Part shown: positions 38,096-47,232 of the stretch, piece after piece | How positions within the stretch are numbered: the stretch's first letter is position 1 | How the letters are laid out: each line of letters starts with the position of its first letter | Assembly: GCA_011321935.1 (NCBI GenBank) | Contig: DROJ01000331.1 | Coordinates: 1 to 47,435, forward strand | DNA from: Bacteroidota bacterium | GTDB lineage: Bacteria; Bacteroidota; Bacteroidia; Chitinophagales; Saprospiraceae | Length of the DNA: 47,435 bases | Direction of reading: 5' to 3' | Notes under the pieces: generated by a model | What the model saw: only the letters and a program-made list of their open reading frames with translations | What the model was told of the DNA's origin: nothing | Database searches by the model: none | Program-made: the position numbers and the translations under genes

Positions 38096-39370
38096 ATGAA
38101 AAAAACAATATTGATATCCCTTATGGCGACCGTCCTGTCGTTCAACCTTCTTTCCCAAGATATAGAAGCGCTCACGCAGAGGGCAGCGTTTTTTTTTCAG
38201 AACAAAAACTATTCTGCGGCCTTGGAAACTTTCGGGAAGTTGGAAAAACTTATGCCCAACGATGCAGGCGTACTGGCCAAAATGGGCATTTGTTATTTTG
38301 AAACCAACCGGACAAAAGAAGCTGAAATATTTCTCTACCGCTCTTTTCAAGCAAATGGAGAGCCGCCGCCTTTTGCCTATTTATATCTCGGAAAATTAGA
38401 CCATTCCCGTTTTGACTTTGAAAAGGCAGCACAGCACTATAAAAACTATTTGAGAAAAACCCCTCCGTCCAACCCTCTGCATGCTTTTGTAAAAGACGAA
38501 ATCCGCCGCTGCGCAAACGGCATCCGGCTGCGCCGCAAAAAGGGGAGTGCAAAGGTGGCCAATATGGGCAGCCCGGTCAATTCCGAATCAGACGACTTCC
38601 GGCCTTTGCCCAGCCCCAATTATTCCGGGCTGCTCTATTTTACCTCCGACCGCACCAGCCCGACGGGGCAACGGGGGTTTTATTACGATGTGTATTTTAC
38701 AGAAAAAAACGAAGATACATGGAGTGCCCCGCAGCCGTTGAGCGCAGCGGTCAACACCTTTCAAAACGAGGCCGCGCTGGGCTTTGATGAAGCCGGCGGC
38801 CGGTTGTATTTCTTTCGCGGAAATACCTTTTTTTACGGGCAAATATTGGTGGACACTTTTCAGGAAGACCGCAGCAATGCAAACGTGCAGCACCGCGTGT
38901 TCAAAAGCCCGATGCTCACTGAAGAGGGGGACTGCGACCCCTGTTTTTTCAACGATACGACCCTGTTTTTTTCGAGCAGGAGGCCGGGCGGTTTCGGCGG
39001 TTTTGATATTTACAAAGCCACCTTTGGATATGACGGGTGGAGTGAACCTGAAAACCTCGGGCCGGCCATTAATTCGGGATACGACGAACGGGCACCTTTT
39101 CTAACGAGAGATGGCCTCGTCCTTTATTTCAGCACCAACGATGCGAGGAGAAGTATAGGTGGGCTGGACATTTTGAAATCAAATTTCCTTTTTGGGACAA
39201 AAAAATGGGCAGTGCCCGAAAACATGGGCATGCCTATCAATTCGGCTGCCGACGATGCCTATTTTGTGCTTTCCGACGATGGGGCATCGGGCTGGTTTTC
39301 GTCTTCCCGGAAAACGGGGTTTGGGAAAAGGGACTTGTATTTTGTTGAATTTGATCTGTGGAAAAAATAA
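38096..39370 (+). CDS. Secreted TPR and PD40-repeat protein
   Basis: The 424 residues start with a signal peptide (MKKTILISLMATVLSFNLLS), followed by tetratricopeptide-like helices (about 25-140: NYSAALETFGKLEKLMPNDA, GVLAKMGICYFETNRTKEAE). A WD40-like/PD40 propeller follows (about 155-420) with repeated motifs LLYFTSDRTSPTGQRGFYYD, LFFSSRRPGGFGGFDIYKA, LVLYFSTNDARRSIGGLDIL and GWFSSSRKTGFGKRDLYFVE. The layout equals that of T9SS-associated PorE-like proteins but lacks their C-terminal OmpA domain. It lies directly upstream of a large T9SS cargo gene, which fits an outer-membrane or periplasmic role in secretion or adhesion. Function is inferred. Confidence 0.8.
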   Translation: MKKTILISLMATVLSFNLLSQDIEALTQRAAFFFQNKNYSAALETFGKLEKLMPNDAGVLAKMGICYFETNRTKEAEIFLYRSFQANGEPPPFAYLYLGKLDHSRFDFEKAAQHYKNYLRKTPPSNPLHAFVKDEIRRCANGIRLRRKKGSAKVANMGSPVNSESDDFRPLPSPNYSGLLYFTSDRTSPTGQRGFYYDVYFTEKNEDTWSAPQPLSAAVNTFQNEAALGFDEAGGRLYFFRGNTFFYGQILVDTFQEDRSNANVQHRVFKSPMLTEEGDCDPCFFNDTTLFFSSRRPGGFGGFDIYKATFGYDGWSEPENLGPAINSGYDERAPFLTRDGLVLYFSTNDARRSIGGLDILKSNFLFGTKKWAVPENMGMPINSAADDAYFVLSDDGASGWFSSSRKTGFGKRDLYFVEFDLWKK

Positions 39371-39425
39371 GGACAGAGTTAACAACTTTTCAAAAGTTGT
39401 CAACCCTCCATATTGTCCTTTTTTG
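39371..39425 (+). terminator. Terminator after the TPR/PD40 gene
   Basis: The outer pair GGACA / TGTCC and an inner stem ACAACTTTT / AAAAGTTGT are followed by TTTTTTG. Confidence 0.6.
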
Positions 39426-39453
39426 ACAAAAATCTTTCAAAATTTTGAATGAG

Positions 39454-39485
39454 TTTGCTTTATGTCAAAAAGCACAGTACTTTAG
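39454..39485 (+). promoter_or_regulatory. Candidate promoter of the giant T9SS cargo gene
   Basis: TTTG (39454-39457) and TACTTTAG (39478-39485, one mismatch to TAnnTTTG) are separated by 20 bases. The implied start near 39490 gives a leader of about 160 bases to the ATG at 39652. Confidence 0.45.
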
Positions 39486-39651
39486 CGCCCACTTCATAAA
39501 GGTCCGCATCTAAAGTTTTTTTTAAATCAGTTAATTATTGGAGAATATTCACCGCAAAGCCATGCTTTGCCGTTCATGCGTTGCCAGTATTTTAATGCTG
39601 CCCTGCCAATGCCTGCACGACCGATTATTTTACCTAAAATCATTATTTGAG

Positions 39652-42600
39652 ATGAAAAAACTTTTGCGCCTTTTTCTACTTTTATCCTTTTGCTGGATTT
39701 CTTTTTTGTCAAAATCTTCTGCACAAACCGAGGCGGTGATTATTGGGCCGAATGAATTATGTGTTGGCGAATGTGCCAATTACGAAGTAGTGTTGTTAGA
39801 CACAATTGATTTCATTGTTGAATTGACTTGGTATCAGGCCAATGGAAATCCGATATCGAGCGAGAACCCTTTCTCTCTTTGCATGGACTCGCCCAACGGC
39901 ATGTCCATTTCTGCTGTTGGCTCGACCGAACTTAACCAAGAATTTGAAACGTCCCTTTTTATTGAGGCCACCACCTCGGTCAATCCAAAAATCGTTTCTA
40001 CTTCCATTTCTTGCCCCGCCGATACTGCCTTTGCCTGCGAGCGGGTCTGCGCGTTCAATGTTGCTACTTACGAAGTGTCGGGAGTTCCGGCTGGTACAAG
40101 CGTAGAATGGGAAGTGACGGGCGCAGAAAATTTTACGCCAAACGGGCCAAGCCTAGAAGTAGAATGGGGCGCAGCAGGGCAGGGCGAAATAACGGTAACC
40201 GTTGGCGGAAGTGGAACAAGCCCTGCCCCCCTGCAGATATACTGTGGACAGAGCGAGCGGTATTTTTCTCCGCTTGATGATATTTTAGGAAGTGGTTTTT
40301 TGGAAATACACGGAGGCTTGCCTATTTACGATATTGTGATAACGGGCCCCAACGGTTATGTATCCATGAATACAACAACAGACCAGTTCGCAGAATATTC
40401 AAACCTCTTTCCGGGCACATATACCGTAGAAGTGGTATCTTCCGATGGCCAGTCCATGGATTGCTCGTTCACTATTTTGGACAACCTTGATGAATGTTGG
40501 ATTTCTACTTTCCCAGATGTGATAGAGCAACCTGTTTCTTGCGATTCTTGCAGCGGCTTGATCGTTTTAACAAGTTTCACTCCTACCCAACAGTTCAGTT
40601 ATATTTGGAGCGACGGTAGCACTTCTTCGGGGGCAGGTGGTCTTTGTCCCGGCAGTTATTCGGTAACTGCCGTGGATGCAGATGGCTGCGAAAATGAAAT
40701 ATCCATCAACATCGTCTGCCCCACCAATTCCTGCTCCGGCGCCGATAGGCTCTGCGTCGAAATCTTGGAACAGCCCAAATCCAACATCGCCTCCACGCCC
40801 GCTGCCGTCAACGGCACCATCGAGGTCTGTCAGGGGCAGACCGTTTTTTTTGAAAACAACAGCGAAGGTGCGACCACTTATATTTGGGACTTTGGCGACC
40901 TCAATACTTCCACCCAATTTGAGCCAGAACATATATATGGTGTGCCCGGCATCTACTCCGTTTCGCTCATTGCCCGCAACGACTGCTTTTGCAGCGACAC
41001 CTCTTTTGTGGAGGTCAATGTGCAGGCCAACGAAGTGCCCAGCATCAACTGCACCGGCACCATCTGCGAGGGCGAGTCGGTCACTTATACCACCGACGCC
41101 AATTGCAGCAATTTCACTTGGGGGCTGCAGGGCAGCGGCAATATCATTGACGGCGGCGGCACTTCCGACAACTTCATCACCGTGGAATGGACAGCCGGGC
41201 CGGAAGGGGAAATTTCGCTCGGCGTGAGCGGCTGTGCGGGAAGCATTTGCAACGTCACCAATATCGTTCCCATCCCCATTATTTCTGCTGCTGCGCAAAT
41301 AATGGGAAGCACCAAAGTCTGCGAAGGCAGCACGGAGGAGTATTTTATACCCAATTATCAGGGCACCGAAATCTTTTGGTCGGTCAATGGCTCAGGCAAC
41401 ATCGTGGACGGGCAAGGCTCGGAACGGGTGACCATAAACTGGTTCGGCGCGGCCAATCAGAACAACCCCCAACAGGTCTTGGTGGAGTTCGACAACTGCT
41501 ACCTCGGCTGCTCTGGCTCGGCTGCTTTGGACGTGGACATTGTTCCTTCATTTTATGTAAAAGGCCCAGTTGAGGTCTGCGAAAACAGCACCGAAGAATA
41601 CCGTACTTTCAATACCATCACCAACCTTCCGGTAAACAGTAATTGGGAAGTTTTTGATGAAAATAATTTGAGCGTTTGGACATCTACGGGAGCTGCCAAT
41701 GCCGCAAATATTACTTGGAACTTCCCGCCCGGCAGCTACACCGTCCGCGCCCAAGCGGCCAACTCCACTGGTTTTTGCAACGACAAATTTGATGTTTTCA
41801 TAAAACTAAAAGCTGCGCCAGCACCCGTCAACAGCATTGACGGCGAGGCAAATATCTGCCCCGGCGAAGCCTATACCTATACGGCCAATGGCCTCCCGCT
41901 GCATGACTTCACTTGGTCGGTCATTGGCGGTACGCCGAGTACTTTTAGTGGCGATGCCGTCAATGTGACTTGGGGCGCAGCCCCTCCCTATGAAATCTCC
42001 GTAGTGCAAACGGCTACCCTCGGCCTCGCCTGCACCTCGCCGCCCATCAGCTTGACCATCAATGAAATACCGCCCATTCTGCTGACCGGCGATGCACAGG
42101 TTTGCCACGAAACGATGGGTACTTACAGCGCCCCATTTTACGAAGTGATAGATTATGAATGGGAGGTCGTTCCGGCAAGTGCGGGCACTGTCGTTTCGGG
42201 GCAGGGCACTGCCTCCGTTGATGTGCTTTGGCATGAAGAGGGGGCGGCCTCGGTGCAGCTTTCTGTCTGCTCCGCAAATGTTGGCTTCAACGTAAATGTG
42301 CTGCCCCTGCCCCTGCCCTTTGTGCCCGACGGCGAGGTATGTTTTGGTGAAACGACAACGGTTTCGACCACTGCCGCATTCGCTTCTTATTCTTGGAAAA
42401 ATGAAAATGGAGCGGAAATATCCACGCTGCCAAGCCCCGGCCTCGGCGGTGGGTTTTACGAAGTAGAAGTGACCGATGCGAACGGCTGTGTGGGCGATAC
42501 TATTTTTGAAATAATAGAACATGCCGCTCCGCAAATTTCAGTGAGCGCACCTATTTATCTAGGTATCTGCCCGGGAGGAACGGGCGTGACCCTCCATGCG

Positions 42601-45600
42601 ACCACCAATTCAGGAGGGCTCGATTTTCAGTGGTTCGACGGCGCTACGCCCGTTGGCACCAATTCGAGTACTTATTTTACCAATGCCGCCTCCACTTACC
42701 GGGTGGTGGCCACCAATCAATTTGGCTGCACGGCGGAGGCCGCAATGACCGTTTTCGATTGCGAATCGGTAGGCGGCAATTGCCAGGGCGGCGTATGTAC
42801 TGGGCCTCCGCCTGACGGAATTTGCATACCTGCCGGCACCATCAGTTTCGACATTGCCCCCACTACCGATTGCGCGGTGCATGATTACGTGAACACTTCC
42901 ACCAATTTCATCCCCGGCTCTTTTTTTTGGGCTTTTGGCGACCCTGCTTCGGGTGCGGCCAATAGCTCGTCTTTGGCCAATCCGAGCCATACTTTTGGAC
43001 AGCCGGGCTTCTATGCTATTTTTCTGAGTGGTGCGGTGACCAATGCCGCCGACCCCAATACGGCCTGCCTGCTTTGGCAGCTCTCGCAAGACACTATTTT
43101 GGCATTGGCCGACTTTGAATCGGCAACCGTTTGCGCCGGCGCAGCGATGGAATTTTTTGACCGGACGGAGCATATGGCTTTTGCCTCGCTGACCTCGTGG
43201 AACTGGGATTTTGGCGATCCCGCATCGGGCGCCGCCAATACCTCGGCCGACCAAGACCCGGCGCATGTTTACAGCACTCCCGGCAATTATATGGTCACTT
43301 TGACTGTCGGTGTGCAGGGCGGCTGTTCGACTTCCATCACCAAAGAAGTGACCGTTGTTGCCCCGCCGACAATTGACTTTCCATTGCCTGCACTGACCTG
43401 CGAAAATACGCCGCTGCCATTCGCTGCCAACACCTCTTCCGATGTGGCTTCGATCATTTGGGATTTTGGCGACCCCGCAAGCGGGGCAGCTAATTCTTCC
43501 GACCAAACCAATACTTTTCATGAATACGCAGCGCCGGGCATTTATACCATTTCGGTCACTGCGGTCAGCGTTTTTGGTTGCACCGAAACCTATACCGACA
43601 ACGTGATGGTTACCCCCAACAGCCTCGGCGGAAACATTGCTTTTTCCCAGCCCTCTCCCATTTGCGAAGGCGATAACGTGACACTCACTGCGCCCGCCGG
43701 AGGCACCGTTTATGAATGGTCGAATGCAGGTACAACCGATCAGATCACTGTTTCGGAAACGGGTATTTTTGGTGTCACTTTGACCGATGCAGAGGGCTGC
43801 GTTTATTCGCCCGATGAGGCATTGGTGGATGTGTTTGGCGAACCCAACGGCATCATCAAAGCAGTGGAGTACAATGAATTCAACCAGCCAGTTGCATTTT
43901 TTGAAAATAATTACACTGTCTGCGAGGGAGAAGATGTGAGCCTGCTCATACAGGGCAGTTTGAATTACAGCTATCAGTGGTCAACGGGGGCTACGGGGAC
44001 GCAACTCCAGTTTACCGAAGACCGGGGCACTTTGTTGGCCGTCGGGACTTATAATTACACCGCGGTAGTTACCGATAATACGACGGGCTGCACGAGCGAA
44101 GAAGGGCCATTTACGGTCACCGTAAACCCCAAACCGGATGTGCAGATTGCCTCCTCGCCGTCGGGTTTTTTATGTGAAAACAATTCCGCTTCGCTAAATG
44201 TCGTCGGAGCCGACCCGGCCTTCAGTTATGCCTGGAACACCGGGGAGACGGGCACCGGCATTACGGTCATCGCAGGGGGTACTTATTTTGCGCAAGCGGT
44301 CAATCAATTTGGGTGTAAAAACCGCAGCAACGAAATTGTGGTCAACAATGCGCCCGACATTGACATCATCCCGACGGGCTGCCATACCCGCTGCGCGCCC
44401 GATACGATGTGCATCCCTGACCTGCCCCTCGTCAGCTCTTATCAATGGTACTTCAACAACACGCCGATGGCTTCGCCAAATGGGAATTTGGCTGATCCAA
44501 TATTTGACCAGAGCGGCGAATATTATGTGGAAATGACCGACGTGTTCGGTTGCCAATCAACTTCCGATGTGCTGACCCTCGACCTCTTCCCCGGCTTCGG
44601 CGACATCCTCGGAAACGTTTATTTCGACGTAAATGAAAACGGGATAATTGATGCGCCCGATACCCTCGTGAGCGGCATTGATATTATTTTAAATGATGGA
44701 ACGGTTGCCCTCGACACCGTGGGGAGCGGCCTTTCGGGCTATGTTTTTTCCGGTATTTTATCCACAAATTATATCCTTGCTTTGGACACTGCCAACCTGC
44801 CAAACGATTGGCGGGCGTATTTGTCGTTCACCAATATTGACCTCGTGGGCTGCGATGTGGAGGAGCAGTTTGATTGGCTGCTCACCAACCAATGCGTGGC
44901 CAACACCTATAATATTGACTCGACAGATTGCGGCGGCGGAGGGATTACTTTCAACGGTACATTCATCCCCGCTGGCAGTTCCGAAACTTTTGTTTTCACT
45001 TCTGCGGGCGGCTGCGATTCGACCATCGTGGTCAATGTACCGAATGCGACGGAGGACATTATTTCAGTTGACTTGCAGGTTTGCCCCGGCGAAACAATTG
45101 AGTTCAATGGGCATGAATTTGCCGCAGGCGAACAAATGGTTTTTATGGATGTCAACCAATTTGGCTGCGACTCCATTACCACCGTCAGCGTGGCTCAATT
45201 TGAAGAAACGACCTTTGACCTGGCCACTGCGCAAATCTGTTGGAACGGCGCCGACGGGCAGATCGAAGTGCAAAATGTGCAGGGCGGCACTGCTCCTTTC
45301 TTGGTCTCTTTGGATGGGCAAAATTTTCAGCCGTTGCTCGTTTTTGATCAATTGCCCGCAGGGCAGCACACCGTCTTTTTACAAAATGGCGATGGTTGTC
45401 AATTTGAGGAAACGGTCGAAATCCCGGCGATTTCCCAAATGGTCGTTGAGACAAGCGACGAGACAATGGACTGCGGCGATGTGGTGGAACTGGCGCCCAT
45501 CGTCATCAGCCAATTGCCGGTGCAGTGGCAGTGGGCAGATGGCAGCAGCGGCGAACAATTGTCGGTGACGGCGCCCGGCACCTATAATTTTACGGTTTCA

Positions 45601-45954
45601 AATGATTGCGAAAAAGTGGAACGTTCCATCGCTGTTGATTTGAGGGAAATAGGTTTGGGAACGTTGATTTACATGCCCAATTCTTTCTCGCCCAATGGCG
45701 ACGGCAGGAACGATTGCTATCAAGGCTACACTGCCCCTGACCTGGATATCCAGTTTTTTGTTTTGAAAATATTCAACCGGTGGGGCGGCCTGATGTTCGA
45801 GACAAACGACCCGAATGCTTGCTGGGACGGAAGGTTTAAAGACAAACAACTCAACCCCGCTGTGTTTGCTTGGTATATCGAAATGCGCATCCTTAACTGC
45901 GACGGGAATGTGGTGAATCTGTTTGAGGAGGGGGATATTCATTTGCTGAGGTAG
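39652..45954 (+). CDS. Giant PKD-rich surface protein with T9SS type B sorting domain
   Basis: The start at 39652 gives a signal peptide (MKKLLRLFLLLSFCWISFLS, ending SSAQ); the 38 codons upstream look non-coding. The 2100 residues are a string of immunoglobulin-like modules: PKD and PKD-like units with YIWDFGDLNTSTQFEPEHIY (about 409) and three units sharing FGDPASGAANSS (about 1094, 1186, 1271). Cysteine-containing units begin CEGE, CEGS, CENS or CPGE. A calcium-site-like DVNENGIIDAPD lies at about 1658. The last 95 residues (YMPNSFSPNGDGRNDCYQGY, FNRWGGLMFETNDPNACWDG) are the gliding-motility-associated type B domain that directs export by the type IX system. A role in adhesion or matrix binding is probable. 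Confidence 0.93.
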   Translation: MKKLLRLFLLLSFCWISFLSKSSAQTEAVIIGPNELCVGECANYEVVLLDTIDFIVELTWYQANGNPISSENPFSLCMDSPNGMSISAVGSTELNQEFETSLFIEATTSVNPKIVSTSISCPADTAFACERVCAFNVATYEVSGVPAGTSVEWEVTGAENFTPNGPSLEVEWGAAGQGEITVTVGGSGTSPAPLQIYCGQSERYFSPLDDILGSGFLEIHGGLPIYDIVITGPNGYVSMNTTTDQFAEYSNLFPGTYTVEVVSSDGQSMDCSFTILDNLDECWISTFPDVIEQPVSCDSCSGLIVLTSFTPTQQFSYIWSDGSTSSGAGGLCPGSYSVTAVDADGCENEISINIVCPTNSCSGADRLCVEILEQPKSNIASTPAAVNGTIEVCQGQTVFFENNSEGATTYIWDFGDLNTSTQFEPEHIYGVPGIYSVSLIARNDCFCSDTSFVEVNVQANEVPSINCTGTICEGESVTYTTDANCSNFTWGLQGSGNIIDGGGTSDNFITVEWTAGPEGEISLGVSGCAGSICNVTNIVPIPIISAAAQIMGSTKVCEGSTEEYFIPNYQGTEIFWSVNGSGNIVDGQGSERVTINWFGAANQNNPQQVLVEFDNCYLGCSGSAALDVDIVPSFYVKGPVEVCENSTEEYRTFNTITNLPVNSNWEVFDENNLSVWTSTGAANAANITWNFPPGSYTVRAQAANSTGFCNDKFDVFIKLKAAPAPVNSIDGEANICPGEAYTYTANGLPLHDFTWSVIGGTPSTFSGDAVNVTWGAAPPYEISVVQTATLGLACTSPPISLTINEIPPILLTGDAQVCHETMGTYSAPFYEVIDYEWEVVPASAGTVVSGQGTASVDVLWHEEGAASVQLSVCSANVGFNVNVLPLPLPFVPDGEVCFGETTTVSTTAAFASYSWKNENGAEISTLPSPGLGGGFYEVEVTDANGCVGDTIFEIIEHAAPQISVSAPIYLGICPGGTGVTLHATTNSGGLDFQWFDGATPVGTNSSTYFTNAASTYRVVATNQFGCTAEAAMTVFDCESVGGNCQGGVCTGPPPDGICIPAGTISFDIAPTTDCAVHDYVNTSTNFIPGSFFWAFGDPASGAANSSSLANPSHTFGQPGFYAIFLSGAVTNAADPNTACLLWQLSQDTILALADFESATVCAGAAMEFFDRTEHMAFASLTSWNWDFGDPASGAANTSADQDPAHVYSTPGNYMVTLTVGVQGGCSTSITKEVTVVAPPTIDFPLPALTCENTPLPFAANTSSDVASIIWDFGDPASGAANSSDQTNTFHEYAAPGIYTISVTAVSVFGCTETYTDNVMVTPNSLGGNIAFSQPSPICEGDNVTLTAPAGGTVYEWSNAGTTDQITVSETGIFGVTLTDAEGCVYSPDEALVDVFGEPNGIIKAVEYNEFNQPVAFFENNYTVCEGEDVSLLIQGSLNYSYQWSTGATGTQLQFTEDRGTLLAVGTYNYTAVVTDNTTGCTSEEGPFTVTVNPKPDVQIASSPSGFLCENNSASLNVVGADPAFSYAWNTGETGTGITVIAGGTYFAQAVNQFGCKNRSNEIVVNNAPDIDIIPTGCHTRCAPDTMCIPDLPLVSSYQWYFNNTPMASPNGNLADPIFDQSGEYYVEMTDVFGCQSTSDVLTLDLFPGFGDILGNVYFDVNENGIIDAPDTLVSGIDIILNDGTVALDTVGSGLSGYVFSGILSTNYILALDTANLPNDWRAYLSFTNIDLVGCDVEEQFDWLLTNQCVANTYNIDSTDCGGGGITFNGTFIPAGSSETFVFTSAGGCDSTIVVNVPNATEDIISVDLQVCPGETIEFNGHEFAAGEQMVFMDVNQFGCDSITTVSVAQFEETTFDLATAQICWNGADGQIEVQNVQGGTAPFLVSLDGQNFQPLLVFDQLPAGQHTVFLQNGDGCQFEETVEIPAISQMVVETSDETMDCGDVVELAPIVISQLPVQWQWADGSSGEQLSVTAPGTYNFTVSNDCEKVERSIAVDLREIGLGTLIYMPNSFSPNGDGRNDCYQGYTAPDLDIQFFVLKIFNRWGGLMFETNDPNACWDGRFKDKQLNPAVFAWYIEMRILNCDGNVVNLFEEGDIHLLR

Positions 45955-45959
45955 GGTTG

Positions 45960-46035
45960 TTTTTTTCATCCCGTAGGGATCTGTTCATGTAAGAAGTGCT
46001 ACTCTGTGGAACAGATCCCTACGAGATGAAAAAAG
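45960..46035. repeat. Hairpin after the giant surface-protein gene
   Basis: Arms of 26 bp (45961-45986 and 46009-46034, TTTTTTCATCCCGTAGGGAT onward) differ at one transition and enclose a 22-base loop. It probably ends the long transcript but has no T-run after the stem. Confidence 0.75.
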
Positions 46036-46050
46036 GCTGCAAAGAACAAA

Positions 46051-46105
46051 TACCTAAATTTCTTAGGCAAGTATTTTTTATACCTAAAAATCTTAGGTAT
46101 GTTTG
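46051..46105 (+). promoter_or_regulatory. PadR operator pair overlapping a -7 box
   Basis: Two palindromes of form CCTAA-N5-TTAGG (46053-46067 and 46083-46097) have centres 30 bases apart, about three helical turns. The second is extended to ATACCTAAAAATCTTAGGTA plus T, and its end merges with TATGTTTG (46098-46105), a full TAnnTTTG match. The ATG follows after four bases (CCCC), so the transcript is probably leaderless and repressed by PadR bound on the promoter. Confidence 0.65.
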
Positions 46106-46109
46106 CCCC

Positions 46110-46448
46110 ATGAAAACAAATGAGCTTTTAAAAGGCACCATAAAGACCATCCTCCTCAACCTGCTCGCCGAGCAAGGCCGGATGTACGGTTACGAAATGG
46201 TACAAAAAGTAAGGCAGCAATCTGCCGGGGCATTTGAACTCACCGAGGGGGCGCTCTATCCCGCCCTGCACAAATTGGAGGCGAGCGGCCTGCTCACCAC
46301 CGAAAAAGTCCACATCGGAAAACGGGTACGGAAATACTATCGGCTGACACCTGCCGGGGCAAAGGCGCGGGAAACGAAGGTCAGCGAGTTTGCGGAATTT
46401 GTGCGTTCCATGCAGTTATTGTTGAACCCAAAACCTGCTGCCGGATGA
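46110..46448 (+). CDS. PadR-family transcriptional regulator
   Basis: The 112 residues form a winged helix: KGTIKTILLNLLAEQGRMYG, YEMVQKVRQQSAGAFELTEG, ALYPALHKLEASGLLTTEKV, RVRKYYRLTPAGAKARETKV, then a dimerisation helix. PadR proteins repress their own operon and respond to phenolics, drugs or membrane signals. The start at 46110 is chosen because it begins the conserved domain and follows a -7 box by four bases; the frame is open upstream into the operator. The stop overlaps the M23 gene by 4 bases (ATGA), so the two are translationally coupled. Confidence 0.93.
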   Translation: MKTNELLKGTIKTILLNLLAEQGRMYGYEMVQKVRQQSAGAFELTEGALYPALHKLEASGLLTTEKVHIGKRVRKYYRLTPAGAKARETKVSEFAEFVRSMQLLLNPKPAAG

Positions 46449-47221
46449 TAGAACTCAACGAAAAACAAGTCCTCCATATCGAACATATATTGGAGCAAAA
46501 GGGGCTTAAAAACAATTCATTAAAAGAGGAACTCCTCGACCATATATGTTGCCAAACCGAAAAAGAAATGGCGGGCGGGCTTGTATTTAGCCAAGCGCTG
46601 AAAAAGAGTTTGGATGCTTTTCAGGAAGATGAAATAAAAGACCTTCAACAACATTTTTTAAAAATTTCAAACAAAAAAAGATCAATTATGACGAAGGTAA
46701 CCTTGTTCGCATTCAGCGTTTTGCTGCTCGTGGTTTTTAATTTAAACCAAAAAGAATTAACCGTAAATGTCCCCGCAGCGGAAGAAGAAAATACCGCATA
46801 TATGCCCGCAGTCCTTTTCATAGACCCGCCCGATGCTTCGCCGCTCAAAGCGGGGTACAAAGTTACGAGCGGTTTTGGTTGGCGCATGCACCCCATATAT
46901 AAGGTGAAAAAACACCACGACGGGATTGATTTAAAAGCACCCGCCGGCACCCCTGTTTATGCCACTTCTGACGGGACAGTTGTAAAGGTGGCGTTTTATA
47001 AAAAAGGTTACGGCAAGCACATTGTCATCCAGCACGACGACCATTTCAAAACGCTTTATGCGCAGTTGTCGCGTATGGATGTGGAAGTGGGGGAACAGAT
47101 AAAAAAAGGGGATTTGATCGGGGCGGTCGGCAGTTCGGGAATGTCCACTGCGCCGCACCTGCATTACGAGGTGATAAAGGACGGGGTGCATGAAGACCCG
47201 GAGGAGTATTTGCGGCCGTGA
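46445..47221 (+). CDS. Membrane-anchored M23 (LytM) peptidase with PadR-partner N-terminal domain
   Basis: The 258 residues have a cytoplasmic N-terminal helical domain (about 1-75: LKNNSLKEELLDHICCQTEK, GGLVFSQALKKSLDAFQEDE). It contains the LLDHxxxxxE pattern seen in HAAS or permease-prefix domains that accompany PadR regulators. One transmembrane helix (VTLFAFSVLLLVVFNL, about 82-97) leads to a periplasmic LytM domain: FGWRMHPIYKVKKHHDGIDL with H158 and D162, and HLHYEV with H238 and H240. The zinc ligands are present, so it may be an active endopeptidase on peptidoglycan cross-links. Overlap with padR implies joint regulation. A terminator follows the palindrome downstream. Confidence 0.9.
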   Translation: MIELNEKQVLHIEHILEQKGLKNNSLKEELLDHICCQTEKEMAGGLVFSQALKKSLDAFQEDEIKDLQQHFLKISNKKRSIMTKVTLFAFSVLLLVVFNLNQKELTVNVPAAEEENTAYMPAVLFIDPPDASPLKAGYKVTSGFGWRMHPIYKVKKHHDGIDLKAPAGTPVYATSDGTVVKVAFYKKGYGKHIVIQHDDHFKTLYAQLSRMDVEVGEQIKKGDLIGAVGSSGMSTAPHLHYEVIKDGVHEDPEEYLRP

Positions 47222-47232
47222 AACAAAGCGAT

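Noticed and set aside
40567-43521. Several minus-strand open frames of 240-300 codons inside the giant surface-protein gene
   Set aside because: Antisense to PKD modules with strong coding signal on the plus strand; compositions are rich in Gly, Arg and His without recognisable motifs.
5666-46034. Use of G-U-compatible mismatches in palindrome arms as proof of RNA selection
   Set aside because: Every transition mismatch gives a G-U pair on one strand and A-C on the other. The preferred strand agrees with transcription at some loci (5666, 6428, 24584) and disagrees at others (7198, 45960), so this is not evidence.
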